NCBI RefSeq assembly: GCF_040730185.1
Contig: NZ_CP160402.1
Location: forward strand, 7,750,001 to 7,814,000
Direction: 5' to 3'
Source: Streptomyces sp. Je 1-332
GTDB taxonomy: Bacteria; Actinomycetota; Actinomycetes; Streptomycetales; Streptomycetaceae
DNA: 64,000 nucleotides
Position numbers and translations under genes: made by a program
Notes under the pieces: model-generated
Database searches by the model: none
What the model was told of the DNA's origin: nothing
What the model saw: only the letters and a program-made list of their open reading frames with translations
Shown: piece after piece, positions 59,977 through 64,000 of the stretch
How positions within the stretch are numbered: the stretch's first letter is position 1
Layout: each line of letters begins with the position of its first letter

Positions 59977-60858
59977 ATGAACGATCAGGGGTCAATGGGT
60001 TCGGCGTCGCGGATCTACGATGGGCGGATGCCGGAGAGTGGAGCGGACCGCGGAGCGGACACGGGCGTCCGCACAGCGGATGTGGGTGTCCGCGGAGTGA
60101 AGTCGGCGCTGCGCACGGTGGCGCTCCTCGAACTGCTCGCCGAGCGCGCCGACCGTCCCGCCCGACTGGACGAGCTCGCCGAGGAGTTGGGCGTACCGCG
60201 CAGCAGCATGTACCAGCTGCTGCGGACCCTGACCGACTGCGGCTGGGTGCGCACGGACACCACCGGATCCCTCTACGGCATCGGGATCCGCACGCTGCTC
60301 ACGGGTACGAGTTACCTGGACGGTGACGCGCGGGTGCGCGCCGTCCGCCCGTATCTGGACGAGGCCTCGGACGCCCTGGGCGAGACGATCCACCTGGCGC
60401 GGCTCGACGGCCCGCACGTCGTGTACCTGGCGACGCGTGAGTCGCACGAGTATCCGCGCACCATCAGCCGGGTCGGCCGCCGGGTCCCCGCGCATGCCGG
60501 AGCCCTGGGCAAGGCGCTGCTCGCCGAACGCCTGGACAGTGAACTGCCGCTCCCCGAAGGTGCGTTGACCGCGTGCACGCAGAGCACACACACCGACCGC
60601 GCCGCCCTCCTCGCCGATCTCCGGCGGGTGCGTGAGCGTGGTTACGCCATCGACCGCGAGGAGACGGTGACCGGCATCGCGGGCTTCGGATTCGCCCTGC
60701 GGTGCGACGTGCCGGCCGTCGACGCCATCAGCTGCTCGGTGCCCGTGGCCCGGCTCACCGACGAACACCAGGGCCGCATCGTGTCCGTCATGCGGGAGAT
60801 CCAGACGAAGGTCGAGGCGCTCCCGTCGCTCGCCTCGGGTGCGCCCGACTGGCGCTGA
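59977..60858 (+). CDS. IclR family transcriptional regulator of glucarate genes, 293 aa
   Basis: ATG 59977 has GGAGG 8 bases upstream. A flexible leader of about 35 residues precedes the IclR winged helix (SALRTVALLELLAERADRPARLDELAEELGVPRSSMYQLLRTL) and effector domain (LGETIHLARLDGPHVVYLATRE, RVGRRVPAHAGALGKALLA, GIAGFGFALRC). The 46-base divergent spacer with kdgD is the only place for a shared operator, so it probably controls the glucarate operon in response to glucarate or a product. Confidence 0.93.
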   Translation: MNDQGSMGSASRIYDGRMPESGADRGADTGVRTADVGVRGVKSALRTVALLELLAERADRPARLDELAEELGVPRSSMYQLLRTLTDCGWVRTDTTGSLYGIGIRTLLTGTSYLDGDARVRAVRPYLDEASDALGETIHLARLDGPHVVYLATRESHEYPRTISRVGRRVPAHAGALGKALLAERLDSELPLPEGALTACTQSTHTDRAALLADLRRVRERGYAIDREETVTGIAGFGFALRCDVPAVDAISCSVPVARLTDEHQGRIVSVMREIQTKVEALPSLASGAPDWR

Positions 60859-60891
60859 CCCGTCCCGTCGGTCCACCCGCCGGCCACCTTG

Positions 60892-60915
60892 ATAGGTAAG
60901 CCGTCACTTGCCTAT
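60892..60915. promoter_or_regulatory. candidate ArsR-family operator
   Basis: ATAGGTAAG (60892-60900) and CTTGCCTAT (60907-60915) form an inverted repeat with one mismatch, 10 bases before the ArsR gene start. Position suits autorepression. Confidence 0.6.
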
Positions 60916-60925
60916 TGTGGGGGTC

Positions 60926-61219
60926 ATGTCGGAGGATGTTTTCAAGGCACTGGCCGACCCCACCCGTCGGCGCATCCTTGACGAGCTGGTGGAACGGGAC
61001 GGCCAGACCCTGTTCGAGATATGCGCCAGGCTGCTGAACAAGCACGGCCTGGGGCTCTCCCGCCAGGCCGTCAGCCAGCACCTGGCCGTACTGGAGACGG
61101 CCGGCCTCGTCCACTCGCGACGCGAGGGCCGCTACAAGTTCCACGACCTGAACACCGAACCGCTCGAGCTCATCGTGACCCGATGGCTCAGGCCCCAAGC
61201 ACCGGAGCGAACTCCATGA
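60926..61219 (+). CDS. ArsR family transcriptional regulator, 97 aa
   Basis: ATG 60926 (MSEDVFKALADPTRRRILDEL) is the standard ArsR start; a TTG further upstream would overlap the operator. The winged helix includes LSRQAVSQHLAVLETAGLVHSRREGRYKFHDLN. No metal-binding Cys cluster (CVC) is visible, so it is likely a non-metal sensor of the ArsR/YdfF type often linked to glyoxalase or SRPBCC genes. Overlaps the next gene by four bases. Confidence 0.93.
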   Translation: MSEDVFKALADPTRRRILDELVERDGQTLFEICARLLNKHGLGLSRQAVSQHLAVLETAGLVHSRREGRYKFHDLNTEPLELIVTRWLRPQAPERTP

Positions 61220-61596
61220 GGATCCACCTGACCAGCGTCTTCGTCGATGACCAGGAGAAGGCCCTGCGCTTCTACACCGACGTGCTCGGCTTCGTGAAGA
61301 AGCACGACGTCCCCGTCGGCGACGACCGGTGGCTGACCGTGGTCTCGCCGGAAGACCCCGAGGGCACCGAACTGCTCCTCGAGCCCTCGGGGCATCCCGC
61401 GGTGCAGCCGTACAAGACCGCGCTCGTCGAGGACGGCATCCCGGTGACCTCCTTCGCTGTGGAGGACGTGGCCGCGGAGTTCGACCGCCTGCGGGGTCTC
61501 GGGGTGAAGTTCACCCAGGAGCCGGTGGAGATGGGCCCGGTCACCACCGCGGTCCTCGACGACACCTGCGGCAACCTCATCCAGATCCAGCACTGA
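61216..61596 (+). CDS. VOC family (glyoxalase/bleomycin-resistance-like) protein, 126 aa
   Basis: ATG 61216 overlaps the ArsR stop (ATGA). Two beta-alpha-beta-beta-beta halves: MRIHLTSVFVDDQEKALRFYTDVLGFVKKHDVPVG and VTSFAVEDVAAEFDRLRGLGVKFTQEP, ending VLDDTCGNLIQIQH. Metal ligands His4 and a C-terminal Gln/His are plausible. Such ArsR-coupled VOC proteins are common in actinobacteria; the substrate is unknown, with detoxification or dioxygenase roles possible. Confidence 0.92.
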   Translation: MRIHLTSVFVDDQEKALRFYTDVLGFVKKHDVPVGDDRWLTVVSPEDPEGTELLLEPSGHPAVQPYKTALVEDGIPVTSFAVEDVAAEFDRLRGLGVKFTQEPVEMGPVTTAVLDDTCGNLIQIQH

Positions 61597-61893
61597 GCCG
61601 TGCGAGGGCCTGGAGGTGGGCCAGTGACGGGACCGGCGGGGCGGTGTGATGGGGTGAGGCTGCGGGCCCGCTCGTAAACCCTTGCGATATGCGCCCCTTG
61701 TGGGTGTTCCTGCTCACGTCTTTCGCTCGGACGCGGCCTGTCGCCTCGACGACCGGCTACCGAGCGGTGTGTGCGTTGTGCGAAGATCCGGAGACCGTTC
61801 GACGGTCGCCGCGGCAGACACGCCGTGGCGGTCGACTCGGCAACGGCCGCATGGCCAGGCGGACTTACCGGATGAGGAAGGCGGGAGCAAGCG
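61597..61893 (+). other. intergenic region
   Basis: About 297 bases between the VOC gene and the phosphatase gene. An open frame from 61682 has no ribosome site and Arg-rich, non-native codon use, so I consider it non-coding. A GGGAG ribosome site at its end (61883-61887) belongs to the next gene. No operator or terminator was recognised. Confidence 0.4.
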
Positions 61894-63192
61894 GTGGCGT
61901 CACAGCCATGGACTTCCGGCGTGCGTTCAGTCGGCGAGAGCGACACCGCGGCCGCCCGGCAGTTGTCGCAGCCGTTGGTACTGCTGGTCGAGGACGACCC
62001 CGGTGACGCGCTCCTGGTCGAGGAGCTCGTCGCCGACAGCGCACTGAAGATGCGTCTGCAGTGGGTGCGCTCCATGGCCGAGGCACGTGAGGCGCTGGCC
62101 TTCGAGGTACCGGACTGTGTACTGCTCGACCTGCATCTTCCGGACGCCCAAGGGCTGGAAGCCGTGTCCATGGTCCGTTCCCACGCCGATCAGGTCGCGG
62201 TCGTCGTGCTCACGGGCCTCGCCGAGGAGGAGACCGGCTCCGCCGCCGTGGCCGCGGGCGCCCAGGACTACCTCGTCAAGGGCCGCGTCGAACCGGACCT
62301 GTTCGGCAGGGCCGTGCGCTACGCGATCCAGCGCAAGCAGGCCGAGCAGGCAGCCGTCGCGCTGCAGGCCGGCCAGATGCAGGCGCAGGAGAACACCAGG
62401 CTGGAGCGGGGGCTGCTGCCGAGGCCGCTCCTGAACAGCGCGGGCGTGGACGTCGTGGCCCGCTACCGGCCCGGCCGTGCCCAGGCCCTGCTGGGCGGAG
62501 ACTTCTACGACATCGTGCAGAGCGCGGACGGCACTGTGCACGCACTCATAGGGGACGTCTCCGGACATGGACCCGATGAGGCGGCCCTCGGCGTCGCGCT
62601 GCGCATCGCCTGGCGCACGCTGGTGCTCAGCGGCATCACCGGCGCCGAACAGGTGGGCCGCCTCGAGGAGATCATGCTGGCCGAGCGGGTGAAGCCGTAC
62701 GTCTTCGCCACGCTGACCAGCCTCTCGGTCCCGGCCGGAGCACCGCACGCGCGCCTGACGCGCGCGGGCCACCCCGGGATGCTGCTGCGCACCCCGGACG
62801 GTGGCGTCGAGTGGGTGGAGGTGGCCGGCGGGCCGGCCCTGGGCGTCGCGCCCGGTATGCCGCTCTGGCCGGTCGAGGAAGTGACCCTGCCCGCGGGGTC
62901 GGCGCTGGTGCTGTTCACCGACGGCCTTTTCGAGGGGCACATCGGCAAGGGACGCGAGCGGCTGGGCGAAGAGAGACTGCTGGACCTCGCCAGGGAGCTG
63001 GGCGCGCTGACACCTGCGGCGTTCGTCGACACGCTGATCCAGCGGGCGGAGAACCTGGCCGAGGAGCAGGGCGGCCTCGCCGACGACGTGGCCGTGGTGC
63101 ACCTGCACTGGCACGGCGACGGCGAGGGGCCGACGGAAGCCGTGACCGAGGGCCGCTACAAGAGCAGTATCGGAGAACAACGCCGTGGTTGA
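61894..63192 (+). CDS. response regulator with C-terminal SpoIIE/PP2C phosphatase, 432 aa
   Basis: GTG 61894, GGGAG 6 bases upstream. The receiver domain (about residues 28-150) has the acidic pair in VLLVEDDPGD, phosphoacceptor Asp in CVLLDLHLPDAQG and Lys in DYLVKGR. A coiled linker (AVALQAGQMQAQENTRLERGLLP) leads to a PP2C-type phosphatase (about 185-415): GRAQALLGGDFYDIV, IGDVSGHGPDEAALGVALR, AGHPGMLLRTPDG, ALVLFTDGLFE and LADDVAVVHLHW. Typical of RsbU/RsbP-like partner-switching inputs. Its end overlaps the sensor kinase gene by eight bases, so both likely act in one phosphorelay. Confidence 0.94.
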   Translation: MASQPWTSGVRSVGESDTAAARQLSQPLVLLVEDDPGDALLVEELVADSALKMRLQWVRSMAEAREALAFEVPDCVLLDLHLPDAQGLEAVSMVRSHADQVAVVVLTGLAEEETGSAAVAAGAQDYLVKGRVEPDLFGRAVRYAIQRKQAEQAAVALQAGQMQAQENTRLERGLLPRPLLNSAGVDVVARYRPGRAQALLGGDFYDIVQSADGTVHALIGDVSGHGPDEAALGVALRIAWRTLVLSGITGAEQVGRLEEIMLAERVKPYVFATLTSLSVPAGAPHARLTRAGHPGMLLRTPDGGVEWVEVAGGPALGVAPGMPLWPVEEVTLPAGSALVLFTDGLFEGHIGKGRERLGEERLLDLARELGALTPAAFVDTLIQRAENLAEEQGGLADDVAVVHLHWHGDGEGPTEAVTEGRYKSSIGEQRRG

Positions 63193-64000
63193 GACGACGA
63201 GCAGAGCATGGATCGGCCGGCGGCTGACCGTGCAGGGCTGGTTCCAGCTGGTCCTTGCCCTGATGGTGCTCCTGGTGGTCACGGGCACCGTGGTCGGCGC
63301 CCGTCTGCTGGGCACGACGGCGGATGTGACCGACCAGCTGGTGGACCGCCTGGAGCCGGCCCGCACCCAGACCTACCGTCTGCAGGCCGCTCTGGTGAAC
63401 CAGGAGACCGGCGTCCGCGGTTACGCCATCACGGCCGACCGCCAGTTCCTCGACCCTTACATCAAGGGCAAGCGGGACGAGGCCCGCGCCGCCGCAGAGC
63501 TGCGCGAGCTCATCGGGGACCAGCCCCGGCTGATGGCGGATCTCAAGGCGGTCCAGCGCCAGGCGGCGGACTGGCGGCGTGCGTACGCCGAACCGCTGGT
63601 GGCCGAGGTCACCCCCGGGAAGCCACGATCCGTCGCCGAGACGAACGCCGGGCGCGGCAAGGAGGTGTTCGACGAGATCCGGACGGTGTGGGCCACGCAG
63701 AACGCCGACCTGACCCGGGCCGTCGACGACGGCAAGGCGGAGCTCGAAAGCTCCCGCACGATGCGCACGGTCATTCTCGGCGCCATGGTGGTGGTCTTCC
63801 TGCTGGCCGGAATGGCCCTCGCCTTCCTGGTGCGCGCGCTGGTGGCCCGGCCCCTTGAGGCGCTGCGCGGCTCCTCCCGCCAAGTGGCGCGCGGCGACTT
63901 CGACCACGTCATCACCATCGACGGCCCCGCGGACCTCAGGGCGGTGGCGGCGGACGTGGAGGGCATGCGCCTGCAGATCGTGGAGGAACTGGGAGCCTCA
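63185..64000 (+). CDS. sensor histidine kinase N-terminal part (partial, truncated by window end)
   Basis: GTG 63185 overlaps the phosphatase gene. The visible 272 residues hold two membrane spans (about 17-41, WFQLVLALMVLLVVTGTVVGA, and 196-217, ILGAMVVVFLLAGMALAFLV), enclosing an extracytoplasmic CHASE3-type helical domain with the hallmark ALVNQETGVRGYAITADRQFL. A HAMP domain begins at residue about 220 (RALVARPLEALRGSSRQVARGDFD). The kinase core lies beyond the window. Probably phosphorylates the receiver of the preceding gene. Confidence 0.9.
   Translation, partial: MVETTSRAWIGRRLTVQGWFQLVLALMVLLVVTGTVVGARLLGTTADVTDQLVDRLEPARTQTYRLQAALVNQETGVRGYAITADRQFLDPYIKGKRDEARAAAELRELIGDQPRLMADLKAVQRQAADWRRAYAEPLVAEVTPGKPRSVAETNAGRGKEVFDEIRTVWATQNADLTRAVDDGKAELESSRTMRTVILGAMVVVFLLAGMALAFLVRALVARPLEALRGSSRQVARGDFDHVITIDGPADLRAVAADVEGMRLQIVEELGAS

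Noticed and set aside
61682..62047. Open frame upstream of the response-regulator phosphatase
   Set aside because: No ribosome site, atypical codon use and overlap with the real gene start.

Overview
The window is chromosomal DNA from a Streptomyces-like actinomycete. Evidence: very high GC, strong GC bias at codon third positions, frequent GTG and some TTG starts, GGAGG-type ribosome sites, a DmdR/IdeR iron box, carbohydrate ABC importers without their own ATPase, F420-type oxidoreductases, and actinobacterial families such as DUF5709, PRC/DUF2382, DUF574 methyltransferase and MmyB-like regulators. No rRNA, tRNA, phage, transposase or CRISPR was seen. About 63 genes are called, two of them cut by the window edges. 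The content looks like accessory metabolism of a chromosome arm or arm/core border rather than housekeeping.

Layout. 0-6.5 kb: the end of an FMN-glutamate synthase-like gene, a 35-codon remnant of an alpha/beta hydrolase, several poorly known genes including a sigma-like/zinc-finger/membrane/ricin-lectin chimera, a frameshifted Nudix gene and an acetyltransferase. 6.5-13.8 kb: an SDR/MmyB-regulator divergent pair, an SDR plus galactonate dehydratase pair, an Lrp/LysE divergent pair (the LysE gene has a 5-prime frameshift) and a GNAT/TetR divergent pair. 13.8-17.4 kb: a VanY-like carboxypeptidase divergent from a VanR/VanS-like two-component system translationally coupled to a VanJ-like membrane phosphoesterase, without vanHAX. 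17.5-19.8 kb: a repeat protein and a flavodoxin-fold oxidoreductase.

19.9-27.3 kb is an arabinan/arabino-oligosaccharide island: LacI-type repressor, Tat lipoprotein binding protein, two permeases, GH51 arabinofuranosidase and a GH93-like exo-arabinanase. Three CAACGTTGTA operators lie in the divergent promoter region; one covers a TTGACG-17-TACAAC promoter. 27.4-32 kb: small proteins including a Cys-rich duplicated module, a PRC/DUF2382 stress protein, a BrkB/YihY membrane protein, and several short tandem repeats and strong hairpins. 32.2-36.2 kb: an iron-box-controlled siderophore importer (ATPase, lipoprotein, double-length fused permease).

36.4-38.6 kb pairs a SulP transporter with a beta-carbonic anhydrase, probably for bicarbonate supply. 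38.9-42.9 kb: GNAT, DUF5709, SpoIIE-type phosphatase, a small protein and a PolX-like PHP protein. 43-46.7 kb is a three-subunit molybdenum hydroxylase of PaoABC type. The DUF5709 gene and this operon share a nearly identical SigB-like promoter. 46.7-56.2 kb: methyltransferase, GH16-like secreted protein, F420 oxidoreductase, semialdehyde dehydrogenase, aldo/keto reductase, HPP protein, and a DHA2 drug exporter divergent from a GntR-TetR fusion regulator. 56.2-60.9 kb is a D-glucarate catabolic operon (kdgD, gluconate-type permease, gudD) with a divergent IclR regulator. 60.9-64 kb: an ArsR-glyoxalase pair, then a response-regulator/PP2C phosphatase overlapping a sensor kinase that runs off the window.

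Genes are mostly short operons with an adjacent regulator. Carbohydrate acid and pentose catabolism, envelope stress, iron supply and SigB-type stress are the main themes.
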